Counted from the first letter of the stretch, positions 45,375 to 56,649 are shown. The stretch is 64,000 nt of DNA from Paraphoma chrysanthemicola (GCA_020744225.1 JAGMWG010000003.1:1364001-1428000), one strand, 5' to 3'. Translations and numbers: made by a program. The notes: generated by a model not told the origin, from the sequence alone.

Positions 45375-46179
45375 TCAAAACCCATTCTCATAACAGTCCT
45401 TGGCTATCGCAATCAAATCGTCCATGCCGTTCTTGAGCGTTGGTACGAGAATCTTATTGATGATGCTGTTCGCAGCGCAGGATGCATGGAATACGGCCTC
45501 ATCGAGTCGTTCGTCATGCGGAAAGAAGATGACATTCGAAGGCATGGAGGCAAGATTGTCTTCCTGGACCCTCTCCCATAGCATGGCTAGGAGTTTCTGC
45601 TGTATGATGATACAGTCGGAAAGCTTGCGCACGAAGGTCGTCTCGCCTCGAAGGTGATGCTTGATTAAGAAAGTCGTGAATAGAAGGCTGTTGGCTTGGG
45701 CTGATGTCAAGTTCGGGTCGTGGAATCTTAGCGAGGGATTGGGATGCTTCTCACAGAATTGGATTATGCCGGTTGATAGCTTCAGCATCCAGTTGGTCTC
45801 AGAGGTCCGCAGGATCAGTTGGCGAATGCTCTCGTGGAAGCGAGGCGATAGACCATTCATGAAGGCTTCGGCCGCCGTCGGATCTTTACCTCGAAAGCTA
45901 ATGGTATTGTACTGTATGCTCAGCGTCTTTGTCTCGAGACGAAGCTGATGGCAGACGTATTGGAGTTGATTAGCCACGACATTGCCATCGCCGGTCTTGA
46001 ATTTGTCACCGTCGGTCGAACGTGGCACAAGGTTTTCAGCTTGATCGAAGCTGTCCAGACATAACCAGCCTTGGCCATTGGAATCGACCACGGCTTCTAG
46101 CGCGTGCTCTTCAGAGTACCGCAAATTGGTACACGAGGTTGCGGATCTCGCCAGGAAGAAGCAGTAGCCGAGAAGACAT
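45375..46179 (-). pseudogene. LPGEIRN-family paralog D, frameshifted near the 5' end
   Basis: ATG at 46179 opens MSSRLLLLPGEIRNLVYQFA, then a stop follows within a few codons. One base out of phase the frame is open for the rest of the family: YSEEHALEAVVDSNGQGWLC, NVVANQLQYVCHQLRLETKT, LSIQYNTISF, and VIFFPHDERLDEAVFHASC to the stop at 45375. The switch maps to GCGG at plus-strand 46119-46122, again consistent with one extra base. The second frame is itself open up to an ATG at 46274, so an automatic call could report an intact 299-residue protein lacking the LPGE motif; I consider the frameshift more likely because the motif is present in the other frame. Confidence 0.65.
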
Positions 46180-46775
46180 TTGAGAGGGCTGGGGTTGATA
46201 ACCAGCGAAATTAGTTGAGGGCTGAATGCCGTGGAAGGTGGGAGTGAATCGATCGTGTTTGCGGAATCAAGCACAGTGACTGTATCTGGCTGGTGCCTGA
46301 GATGCTATTGGCATAGTATTGTCTCTCACTCTCATGGGCCTTTGTAAAACATGAGTGAATGATGACTGCCTTGAGATATATCGTGGAAGCGACACTGTTC
46401 AGAAAAGATAGAAGTCGGGGCGGGTGTTTTGTTAATTATTGTTAGTTGATATCCTAAGCAACCAGATTAATCGTAGTACACGCGACCAGATGCCTTCCAT
46501 TATGGCTCGCTTCTGTCAAGTCGGTTGAGACTGCTCGATTTCAGCTTGCCTTCATCAGTCAACTCCGGGTAACTTCGAAGTACTTTTAAGAGTAATCGTG
46601 ACTGGATGCTTCAATAGATATAAAGACAGTGTCGCCTACCCATCAATAGTGAACGCGCGTGTATTCATCGCACCTTTCTACTAGCGTCAATCCGGCCTAG
46701 TCTTTTTCTCACACGCGCAGTACTTGACCACTTTTTCTGTGTCTCGCATATACAACTGCAGCCGCAACCGCCACT
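46180..46775. other. Divergent region between paralogs D and E
   Basis: No gene. A TATA-like GATATAAAG at 46616-46624 precedes paralog E by about 155 bases, so E kept a promoter-like sequence despite its broken frame. Confidence 0.45.
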
Positions 46776-47608
46776 ATGCCTCGCAACTTCAAGTCCACCG
46801 CAGTTGCTACGTGCGACCCATCAGTCCCTCCCGCAGACGGGCACTGCTTCCTCTTCATGCTGCCCCTGGAGCTGCGAGATGTCATCTACACATATGCGCT
46901 AGCAGCCGACCATGGTCTCATCGCTCAGATGGACGCGCCCTCCAAGATCTCGTTCTACGAAGCGACTTCTACATTGGCGCAACCGATTTGCGAAATCAAC
47001 CCGCTACAGTACACGAATAAGCAGCTGCGCGCCGAGATCAAAGGCCTCAAGTTCAAGTTGAACGATCTTACCTTCCCCGCCACCACCGCTCAGCGCGGCA
47101 CCGACGTGGCTATAACCTTCCTTGCACAATGTGGCGATACAACAAAAGCTCGCCTAGGAAAGATCCATGCCTGCTATTGGGAGGCTAAAGAGTACTTTCC
47201 ACGATGGGCAATCTTCTAGATGATACGTGACGCTGGACCGTTCTCTCAGCACTGCTCACGTTATCAAAGGAGCCGCATTCTCGTGCACTTGCCCGTTACG
47301 AAGGATACTGAATTCTGGGGCTTGATCTCTTTCATCAAACCAATCCAGCGTTTGATTCGAGGCAGCAGTATTTTACTGGTCTGTCTGCTGGATCAGAGGT
47401 TGGCTGGGGATGGCTAGAACCAATTTTGGCCCGGGAATGGTCGGCTGACGTGAAGAACGTGCCTAGAACTTTGAGGATTGTGCCGTCGAAAAGGGTTGAG
47501 ATCACAAAAGAGTTGTGGGCTAAGTCATACCGGGATCGTGGAACGAGCAGGGTTTCATTTGACGGACTAGTTGCAGCTGCGAACCAGATATTTGAGGAAG
47601 GTCTATGA
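46776..47608 (+). pseudogene. Family paralog E, stop plus frameshift
   Basis: The only copy on the plus strand. Frame 1 opens at 46776 with a divergent LPLELRDVIYTYALAADHG motif and INPLQYTNKQLRAEIKGLKF. It is cut by TAG at 47217-47219, after which the same frame continues as RSRILVHLPVTKDTEFWG. At the G run 47317-47320 the protein-like frame shifts, continuing as NPAFDSRQQYFTGLSAGSEV, GWGWLEPILAREWSADVKNV and a family-like end ANQIFEEGL at 47608. One missing G would explain the shift, and CAG to TAG would explain the stop. I find no intron that removes both. Confidence 0.7.
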
Positions 47609-47787
47609 ATGTTGAACGAAACGGAAAAGGACGTGTAAGAAACGCGAACAGAGATAGATGGACAGGATAAGCGCCAGGTTGGCTCACGTCAATTGTTCCA
47701 TGTATTCATCAAATGTTACACAGATTCTCCTGGAGGACCTTGATGCTCTCAGCTGCTCCGTCAATGCTTTAACATATTCTGAGCCAG

Positions 47788-49361
47788 CTAAAGTTGGAAC
47801 CAAGCCAGCAACTCGACGTTGTACTCTTTGAACCCATCCACCAAATCTTCGGGCTGCACAGCCGGAGCATCCAGCAGCGCACCATAATGTCAGCCAGCTG
47901 CGCCGCGAAGTCGTCCTCAGTCTGCAACCACACTTCGCGCTTCTTGATCTCCATGACAAAGAGCCCGAGCTGGCAGTGCGCATTCAGCGCCGGTACGTAT
48001 GCCACTTTCCATGACACTCCTCGAAGGGTTTGTTTGTGCGTAGCCCATCCGTCAGCCTTGCCTTTGTACTTTGTAGCTAATCGAAACTGTCTGAGCTCTT
48101 CGTGCATCCTGCTCCACAACTTGTATGCTCCAACGGCATTACCGAGACGCCTGTTGCCTAGCGACAATTCCATCCTTTCGTGTACCATCGGACAATGGAC
48201 ATCTCGAACGTGATTGTCGAATGGCATGAACGAAGCGTCCTGGGTGTTTGAAGCTTGTCGTATTGCAAGAAGCTGATCGAAGGCCGTCTGCTGGAGTATC
48301 CAAACTTTTTCTCGGGTGATCTCGCCTTGTGCTTCTCCTTCTCCTTTGACGCTCGGCGAAGTAGGAGAGAAGAGTACGTTAGTCGAAGCTCCGATAGCAG
48401 TGGCGAACTCAGGATTGCTTGAAGGAGTGCTGTTGTGCGCCGCGGCCGAAGAGTCGTCCTCAGTAATTGTTGACCTAAAGGAAGCCAGAGTTGTAGATGC
48501 GATCGACAGCGAGCCGGTGCCGCTGTTGTGGTGGAAGATAGTTCGCCGATTATGTGAGATCGCGCTATCAGGCTCAATCAATGACGGCGATGGATCGTTG
48601 CATGAAGAGTCTGGGGTCGAATTAGAGAGTGTGTCGTCCCCGTCATCCTCAGAGCCACCGATCGTGTTGACTGCTTCAGAGCGGGCGCGCCTCATCACGT
48701 TTTGCCTTGGGTGGAAAGCTCGCTTAACGACAAAAGCTTTCAGTCCTCGCTTGATGCTAACTTGGTCAGTAGATAGCACGACAGGTAAGGGCTAAGCGTA
48801 CCTTGATAGGTCCTCCTCTACATCAGAATAGAGATCGCTCTTTGAAGACCTCCTGACTCCTCGTTCCCAAATGTAACCGAACTTCGAAAGTATAGCCGCG
48901 ACTTGCTCTTCCAGAAGGTTAAGATACGCTTGGTCCTCTAAGAGGTTTATGGCTTCAATCCAGTCCAGCGGCAATGCAAGTTTCGGTGCCACTCCGGTGT
49001 TGAAGGCGAGCATCCTCGCCGTATCGCGGTGCGCTGAATAGATGCGCCCAGTACCGCTAATACTGGCCAAGCCAAGGGCGTCGTAGATATCCCTTGAGCT
49101 CATTGCCTTAACTCTTGAAAACGTGAGAACCTGCCCATCTTTGTCTGTGATATGTCTTCCATTGTTAAGAGTTCGTTTCCGTGCCCTGCTCTGGACGAGT
49201 AAGATTGTGCAACATGCGGATTGAGTAGCACTTACCATACTAGTGTCAAGGTCTTGCGTATGGCTTTGGATTTCTTCGTCGCCTTCCGCAGCCTGTGGCG
49301 TCGCATACCGCTTCGTGGCGCTGACAACAGTGGGCGCATGATGCGACATTGGCGTTGCCAT
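47788..49361 (-). CDS. Unrecognised protein, possible 3' frameshift
   Basis: Minus-strand exons 49361-49236, 49190-48802 and 48756-47788. The first intron (45 bases, stop-free multiple of three) is inferred from its GTAAGT donor and CCAG acceptor; the second joins EEDLS to SIKRGLKAFVVKRAFHP. Conserved-looking parts are ALPLDWIEAINLLEDQAYLN, GAYKLWSRMHEELRQFRLAT and VAYVPALNAHCQLGLFVMEI, with a Ser/Asp-rich linker between. Near 47880 the open frame turns non-protein-like, while one base away it reads DAPAVQPEDLVDGFKEYNVE and ends LLAWFQL at a stop at 47788-47790. A single missing base, or an unusually short 29-base intron, is needed. No family assigned; nothing suggests secretion. Confidence 0.6.
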
Positions 49362-50660
49362 TTCTTGTGTACGAACGTGGTTCTCGAAGTTTATAGGAGC
49401 TGGTAAAAGCGCTGTTGTGATGAAGTGTCACAGATCATGTGAGTGTGACCAGATGAGGTGAAATGAGGTAGAGCCTTGGCGCAGACAGGTCAGATCGGAT
49501 TGGCGGCGTGACGGCCGTCGTCGCATAACAATGATCTTATAATGACGACGCAGGTTGAGAGGATGATACGCGATCAAGCCACACTTGAGTCCCAAGGCCT
49601 CTTGAACATGTACAGCTAACAGAGAAGAAAGCGCAAAGGCGACTTAGGGTACACTAGATCAACGATGACAAGCCCATTTGCCAGCCCTTTCGTCAACTCC
49701 CGATAACGATAATATTCCGCGCTTCTTAGCCTTCGCATGTACTGTACTCGTTTTCAACGAGTGGGCATCAGGACTATAATGCCCCAAACCTCGCTTCCTG
49801 GATTCGATTGCAGCGAGGACACGTCTGGACGAAAGCCAGAGGTAGAATACATGCCAAGTCTAGCAGTTGGAACAATTTCGATACTCTATAAAGGGGCAGG
49901 TGAAGTCCTGGGGCATTCGAGGGCTTTCGGGAGCGTCCATTCTGACATGCCAATATGCAGCATCTTGGCCAAGACGCGAGACTGACAGAACGAGTAACGG
50001 GAGACAGGTACTGAAGAGAATATGCTTCGGGTGGCATATTTGGCCAAAAGATAAATATGAGTATCAATAGGAAATGAAGCAACAGTAGATAGAACGAAAG
50101 AGTGAATGGCGTTCGCGAAAGGACGAAAAATCGCCGCGGGGGGATACTGTAGAGCCGGATATGGTTGCAACATGCCAATATATCCTGAAATCGTTGCTCA
50201 TGACTGCTTCATCTTCGTGAAAGGAGTCGCTTATGCTCAGCTCAGAATTCTGGGTGACAGGTCAAACGTACGCATGCATTCGATGTTGTTGGTGCCAAGG
50301 AGAGTCGTCGGAGTACGAGGAAAACAATTCCGCTGCTATCCATGGTGAGCCACCTGCCACCAATCAGCCAGACCCCTGCTCTAGAGCTACCAAGCACGTG
50401 CAAAGCTTCTCCGCTCCAGCTTCCGTCTCCACATTCCGTGACCATCCCAAGCCCGGACCGTTTCCGCGTTGGCGCTGCCCTACCAGATCCGATGCAACCC
50501 ACATACAAACCGAGGTGCCGCAACCATGTTGGAGCTCCGGTTCCGCGCGCGCTTTCTTTCAAACTTCACGACTTTGGTGTTTGTGTGTTCCCAACATCCT
50601 GATTGAGTGTCTAGGAAGTTTGTTTGAGCTTTACTTGGTGGTATTCAAATTCCAGACATC
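49362..50660. other. Gene-free stretch of 1.3 kb
   Basis: Short, mutually overlapping frames without motifs. Contains the promoter of the minus-strand gene on the left and of SCOT on the right. Confidence 0.45.
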
Positions 50661-52328
50661 ATGCCGTCGATATCCCACACCCTCCGCACAGCGCGCACAT
50701 TTTCGAGAAGCACAACGAAGGTCCGTCAAGCTCTGAAAAGTAACAGGGAATAGCAATTGACTTCGATAGACATATCTTAATCTGTCACGGTCTTTCTCGT
50801 CATCCCTCCGCCGCAATGAAATCAACAAGGTCTTCCCGAGCGCCGAGGCCGCGATCGCAGACATGAAGTCGGATAGCACCCTCCTCTGCGGTGGTTTCGG
50901 ACTCTCTGGCGTCCCAGACACGCTCATCAACCAAGTCAAGGCCAATTCCTCAATCACAGGTCTGACTGCTGTGTCCAACAATGCAGGCATCGTTGGTGGC
51001 GGCCTCGGCCTCCTCCTCGAGAGCAAGCAGGTCACAAAGATGATCGCATCCTACGTTGGCGAGAACAAGGTCCTCGAGCAAATGTACCTGACCGGCGAAC
51101 TCGAGCTCGAGCTCACGCCCCAAGGCACCCTCGCCGAACGCTGCCGCGCAGGCGGCGCTGGCATCCCCGCCTTCTACACTCCCGCAGCGTTCGGCACCGT
51201 CGTGCAGACGGGTGAGCTTGCGCTCCGCCACAATAAGGACGGCTCTGTCGCGCAATACAGCACACCGCGCGACGTCAAAGTCTTCGCCGGCAAGTCATAT
51301 GTCATGGAAGAGAGCATCAAGGGCGACTACGCCTTCATCAAAGCCTACAAAGCCGACCGCCTGGGCAACATCCAATTCCGCTTCTCAGCGCAAAACTTCA
51401 ACGGTGCAATGGCTCGCAACGCCAAAGTCACCATTGTCGAAGCAGAACACATTGTCGAAGTCGGCGAAATCGAGCCCAATGCCGTCCACGTCCCCGGCAT
51501 CTACGTCGACCGCGTCATCCAATCGTCCGCCGAGAAGAAGATTGAGAAAGTCGTAAACGCAAAAGACCCCGCCGACGCCGTCAACGCACTCGGCTCCGGC
51601 GACGCAGCATCGAAGCGCGAACGCATCGTGCGCCGCGCCGCGAAGGAATTCAAGAATGGCATGTACGCCAACCTAGGCATCGGCATGCCCATGCTGGCCC
51701 CCAGTTTCGTCGGCGCCGACGTCGAAGTCCAACTGCAATCCGAAAACGGCATCCTCGGACTCGGCCCCTACCCCCAAAAGGGCCTCGAAGATCCCGACCT
51801 GATCAACGCCGGCAAAGAAACCGTCACGCTTGCGCCCGGCGCATCGTGCTTCGGCTCCGAAGAATCATTCGGCATGATTCGCGCCGGCAAGATTAACCTC
51901 ACCATCTTGGGCGCCATGCAAGTGTCTGCGAACGGCGACCTGGCCAACTGGATGTTGCCAGGTAAAGTCAAGGGCTTTGGCGGCGCGATGGATCTGGTCA
52001 GCAACCCGAGTATGACCAAAGTGGTGGTTACCATGGAACACACGGATAAGAAGGGCCGGCCCAAGATTTTGAAGCAGTGCGAGTTCCCGTTGACGGGTAA
52101 GGCGTGTGTGAGTCGGATTATTACGGATTTGGTACGTCTTGACTTATATCCTTTTCGAGGATGAGTTATGGGATCATTGGGCTAACAATTTCACAGTGTG
52201 TGTTTGATGTCGATTTCACAGAGGGATTGACGCTGATTGAACTTGCGGACGGTGTTACAGTGGATGAAGTACGGTCCAAGACGGGCGCGAGCTTCAAGGA
52301 AGCGGCGGAGATCAAGCCCATGTTGTGA
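50661..52328 (+). CDS. Succinyl-CoA:3-ketoacid CoA transferase, mitochondrial
   Basis: Transfers CoA from succinyl-CoA to acetoacetate (or acetate in fungi); mitochondrial matrix. Exons 50661-50720, 50770-52131 and 52197-52328, 517 residues. The 5' intron was chosen (acceptor after GATAG at 50769) because it yields a leader rich in Arg and Ser (HTLRTARTFSRSTTK, then LSRSFSSSLRRNEINKVFPS), a good mitochondrial targeting peptide. The two CoA-transferase domains are fused in the eukaryotic order: STLLCGGFGLSGVPDTLI with IVGGGLGLLLESKQVTKMIA, then MYANLGIGMPMLAPSFV and the catalytic Glu in QSENGILGLGPYP (about residue 345). The last exon supplies CVFDVDFTEGLTLIELADGV. Confidence 0.94.
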
Positions 52329-52537
52329 TGTCGATACGGGAAATGAGATATGTGACCTTGAATCTTTTGGCATCGTTTTCGTACCTAGGCGTCTAAAACG
52401 CGGGAATCTATCAAAATCTTAAGTTCAGAAAACCTAACGACAGCGATGAAGTGGAAAACGGTGTCTTATACAAGCAATGCGTCCTAACAATACCCAATAA
52501 AAAATCCAAACACCACACCAACCCTGCTCCAAACATC
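52329..52537. other. Short region between convergent 3' ends
   Basis: SCOT (plus) and the FKBP-STIMATE gene (minus) end facing each other about 210 bases apart; both terminators should lie here. Confidence 0.5.
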
Positions 52538-54125
52538 TTAGTCTCTTAGACCCCTCTTGCTTCCTTCTCTACTACTTCCCGCTCCGTCGATCGGCGGGTC
52601 GTAGGCCGGCACGGCTGTCGGATTCGCCTCCTTCAGGCCCTTTCCCTTGACAATCTCCTCCTCAATGTCCTCATCCTCATCATCCTCGTCAATACCCTGC
52701 TCCCGCCTCCGTTGCTGTCGTTCCAACCACTCATCATCACTCTCCTCATCCTCGCCTCCAACACCCTCGTACCCTCCCTCGCCACCATGTTCCGGGTCCT
52801 TGATGAAGTTGTCGATGATCCAGTACTGCAGCGCGTTCATAATGAGCGGGAAGATAAACATGACGAAGGTGATTTGCACGGCCGTGTTGCCTTCGGTCCA
52901 GCGGAGGGCCCAGTCGCCGACCCACGCGATCCAGGGCAGGAAGGCGAAGATGGCGAGGACGCAGAGCTTCATGAGGAGAAGGCCGAGGAAGTAGATGATG
53001 GATTGCTTGAGCCACCATGTTGCGCGCGGTGGATGGCCGTAGTTGCCCGTGCGGATGGATTCGGGCGGGTTGGCGAGGGGTGTGAGGAGGAAGGCGCGGT
53101 GGAGAACTTTGAGAAGGAGAACGAGGATGGGGATGCCGATTGTGGTCTGGGTGTGTTAGTGAGGTGGAAAAGGTGTGAGTGAAAGGGTACATACGTCGAT
53201 GGCCAAGTTGAGTAGGTAGAACGAGCACGGGTTGGGCTGGTCATTCTCATCGCCAATAGTCGTGACCGAGGCCGCCACGTCAAACTTGCCAGATGAAAGC
53301 ATGGACATGAGAATGTTTGCTAAATGCAGCAAGACAGATCCAAAGACCTGCTTCGACGCATCGAAGAACCAGATCTTGACGGGCCGACGTGGATGCTCTC
53401 TCCATCTCTTCACTGCCAGTGATGACACGGCGAGCAGTCCCAAGGCACCTTGTACCAGGAGAGCAAAGTCTCCCAGCAGGTTGCATTCGCCATCGCCCTT
53501 CTCCTCGTCCAGTGGATTGCCCTGCGCAATCGCAGTCTTCGTTGCAGCAGCTGGCGCCGCAGTCGTCGCAGGTTCAACCACCGCTTTCGACGGTGTAGGC
53601 TTCTCATCTGGCGTCTGGCTAGCCAGCGGCGTCTCAGCCGGCTTAGCAACCGTCGGCCGTGCAGGAATCGGCTCAGGCTTCACGCCCTCAATCTCCATGA
53701 GTTCCGTCTCGAAGACTACTACCATTAGCCACGCCACTCAACTTTCCAACACCTGACAACAACATACTCAACGTCGAACCCGCCGGAATCGGCCCATTAC
53801 TATCACTTCCATACCCCAAAGCAGGCGGAATCGTCAACTTCCTGCCTTCCCCAGGACACATATCTAACAGTCCCTGATCCCATCCCGCAATAACCTGTCC
53901 CGTACCGAGTCTAAACCGAAACGGCTTGCCGCGATCATAGCTCGAATCAAACTGCGAGCCGTCTTTCTGCAGCGTGCCCTTGTAGTTCATGGATAGCATG
54001 TCGCCATTCTTGGTCTTGCGTATACAATCCACGGGCCGAGTGACTTCGATGCCTAGTTCCTGCGCGGCGGCGAGCAAGGGTAGCAGCGCCAGCGGGAGCG
54101 CGAGGAGATGTGTTATAGGCCGCAT
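52538..54125 (-). CDS. ER FKBP prolyl isomerase fused to a STIMATE-like multi-pass membrane protein
   Basis: Minus-strand exons 54125-53768, 53718-53195 and 53146-52538, 496 residues in one frame. Residues 1-21 are a signal peptide (MRPITHLLALPLALLPLLAA). Residues 25-130 are a secretory-type FKBP domain: DMLSMNYKGTLQKDGSQFDS, GTGQVIAGWDQGLLDMCPGE, LTIPPALGYGS, PAGSTLIVFETELMEIEG. A Pro/Ala/Thr linker (130-195) follows with no Met. Then come five predicted spans of the STIMATE (TMEM110/YPL162c) family: KIWFFDASKQVFGSVLLHLA at 234-253, NPCSFYLLNLAIDTTIGIPI, NYGHPPRATWWLKQSI and LQYWIIDNFIKDPE, then an acidic tail. Intron 1 (49 bases) is needed to complete the FKBP fold and lands in the frame of the membrane part. 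If the parts were separate genes, the membrane protein would lack a normal start Met, the nearest in-frame ATG (53698) being inside the FKBP fold. Confidence 0.8.
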
Positions 54126-54720
54126 GGCGGCGAGGGTGCGACGGGGAGTCGCGCGACGGAGACGGTGGTGGGAGGTGTCTTGGAGTGTGAGGTTGGCACT
54201 CGCGGGCAAAGTGACACTGGAACGTGAAGCGTGCAGCTTCGGGCTAAGTGCACATGTGGCTGCGGAGATTCGGGGGTGCTTGAAACGGCGCCGCGGGCGG
54301 GTGCGAGGCTGTGCGCGCTTACGAGAGATGGGCGCGCAGGATTAGAATGCCGTGCGAGGGCTGCATGCGGATGTGAAGAATGACTTGTGCACTTGACACT
54401 TGATGTTCGCAATGCAAGCATGCTCCTCCAGATCGCCATGACCTCGTGAGCGGCAACCTGCCCATGACGCTTGATTGGTCATAACATGTGAATTATGAAA
54501 TTTTTAGGAGGAGCAGACAACTCCCCCATTTCAGTGTCGAATGCAATTAAGAATGGTCGAACTCAAGCAAAATAAAGCCTGATACTACCTGCATTCCAAG
54601 ACGGGTATATGTCTATACCACCCAAATGTGCTAATCCTACAACGCCGCTGATGCTATTTCAAATGCCTAGAGATCCACTTATGCACCTAACACAACAAAC
54701 GAAATGCTAAACATGCTATG
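54126..54720. other. Intergenic region
   Basis: Upstream of the FKBP gene and downstream of the transporter gene. The frame is open upstream to an ATG at 54209, but the signal peptide starts at 54125. No other gene is seen. Confidence 0.5.
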
Positions 54721-56649
54721 CTAATCCAAATCCTCTGGCCTCTTGACCGGGCTTGCTCTTGACGGGCTGTCCACAGCAGCTGGACCACTCAGCCCAGGCG
54801 CAAGCTGTAGACTGCTTCTCACAATGCCTCTGGTTCCTGTTGGCGCATGGGCTATGCTGCCTCTCCTGTCTCGGTCCGGATCGACCATGTTGACTGGCGC
54901 ATACTCCTCCTGGTTCTGCAGGTGCGCATGCATCCGCGCTTCCTCTCTCATCTTCTTGATCTTCATATAATTATATGCTGCAATGCTCCCAATCGTGACA
55001 ACGAGGCCGCTGATATTGATTGGCGTGAGCGGGTCGTCGAATACGATGTTTGCAGTGCCGATTGTAACCACTTCCTTGAAAATGCCACAAATGCTGAGGG
55101 TGACGACTGAGGTGCGCTTCAGCAGAGCGAACTCGGACGCCGTCATAAGAAATGCCAGGACTCCTGGGAAAATAAGGATGCCAATGCCAAGGCCGGTGCC
55201 CTTCATTTCGAAAAGATGTGCAAGGCCCTCCCTGAGCGCAGGGAAGCCTTCCACGGGTATCGCAAGAACAATCAAACTAGAGAACATGACAGGCGCCAGG
55301 AAAAAAATCGAGGAAAACGGATTCGCGGTCGCGGGGTTGCGGAGGAGGAGAATTTGGGTCAAGGACCATCGGAAGCCGGACGAGCAGGCCGATGCCATCA
55401 CGAGGATGAAGCCGAGGGCGTGGAAGGCTGTCTCGCCGGCGACCATCATAATCACACCGACTGTCATGATCGAGATGATGAAGACAAGGCGCCATGACGG
55501 TTGTTCGAGGCGGAAGAGGAACGCGAATATGAGGACAAAGCCGAGCGCGGAGGACTTGCACATTGCTGCTGATGTTAGTCAAGAACGAACTCGTCCATCA
55601 GAGAACCTACTGAAAAAGGTCAATGAGATGAACTTCAAGCTCGTGTTGCCCAGCCCAATGTCCATACCGGTCGCGGCACCGCAAGGTCCAATTCTGCTAA
55701 AGTAGAACCACTTCGTCATGAGCGGCTTCTTCGGATCCACCGGCTCGACGCGCGCGCCGGGTGCGTGAGGGTTCAAAGAGTCGTGTCGGGGTCGGAGGGA
55801 GGGTATCATGATCAGCACGAGCGACGCAAGCGTGAACTGGACAATCATGTGTAGGCATGTTGTGAATAGAGGGAACGGGAAGATGTTCTTCGACTCGCCG
55901 TCGCCCTTGGCCTCCTTGAACATCCATTTGTTGTAGACGGATATCGAGATGGAGAAGAGGTACCTGTGTGTGTTAGTGACGTCGCCTTGCAGAGACCCTG
56001 ACAGGTCGTACCATAATCCAATCAGCACCGAATTGATTAACATCGACTTGATGAGGTTCTGGTCGGCCAGCTTCTTCTCCTCCTTGGTATATGTGTCCGT
56101 CGGCACAACGCGCTGGTCCAGCAGTGTGTTCCTCCTCTTTCTGCGCCGGCGTCTCCGCCTATCTCTCTTGGTGAGCCCCGTCTCCTCATCGTCGTCGAGC
56201 CCGTCTGCACTCATGTCGTCGAGCTCAAAGTCGGTGCTGTCACTCCGCGAATCCGAGTCTGAGTGCTCTGCATCCGACGGAGACTCCTCCCCTTCCTCGG
56301 CGATGTGGTCGGAGCGCCGTCTCCTGTGCTTCTGCGGGTCCTTCTTGGCAGGGACTGTTGCACCGGCGAGGGAAGAGGATCGTCTGCGTGCCTGGTTCTG
56401 CGCGGCCTGCTCGTTGTCCATAATCGTCGGCACGTGAGGGTGTATGAGGGTTGCGATGCGTGCTGGGTCGGGGCAGGTGTGGTGGCCGTCCTCGCTGTCT
56501 AGGTCGGACAGAGAGCTGTCCGAGGGAAGGGAGGGCAAGGTCCGCAGAGGAAATTCATTCCCCGGGCTCAAGAGCGGTGCAGAGGGCGCGTTGTCTTGGG
56601 CTTGCAGCCAGCGCGAAATAGCGGAGTCGCTACGGTCGTCTGAAGTCAT
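54721..56649 (-). CDS. TPT-family transporter, SLC35C2-like
   Basis: Drug/metabolite-superfamily transporter of the triose-phosphate/nucleotide-sugar group, probably Golgi or ER. Minus-strand exons 56649-56012, 55963-55611 and 55565-54721, 611 residues. An N-terminal region of about 200 residues is disordered, acidic and Ser-rich with a strong basic block (KRDRRRRRRRKRRN). Ten predicted spans follow, with SISVYNKWMF, FPLFTTCLHMIVQF, CGAATGMDIGLGNTSLKFIS and TMCKSSALGFVLIFAFLFRL, all typical of SLC35C2 relatives. Span-10 region: LVVTIGSIAAYNYMKIKKMR. Intron 1 (48 bases, stop-free multiple of three) was removed because it splits GLWYLFSISISVYNKW; intron 2 restores TFFTMCKSS. Confidence 0.88.

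Noticed and set aside
49362..50660. Secondary-metabolite or virulence gene between two loci
   Set aside because: Only short conflicting frames; no domain seen.
53195..53698. Separate STIMATE gene starting at the internal Met (MEIEG) at 53698
   Set aside because: That Met lies in the last strand of the FKBP fold, so the protein would begin with an FKBP fragment; the single-frame fusion explains the sequence better. Kept as an alternative in the findings.
54983..55705. Plus-strand frame of 240 codons opposite the transporter gene
   Set aside because: Mirror of membrane-span codons; no start context or family motif.
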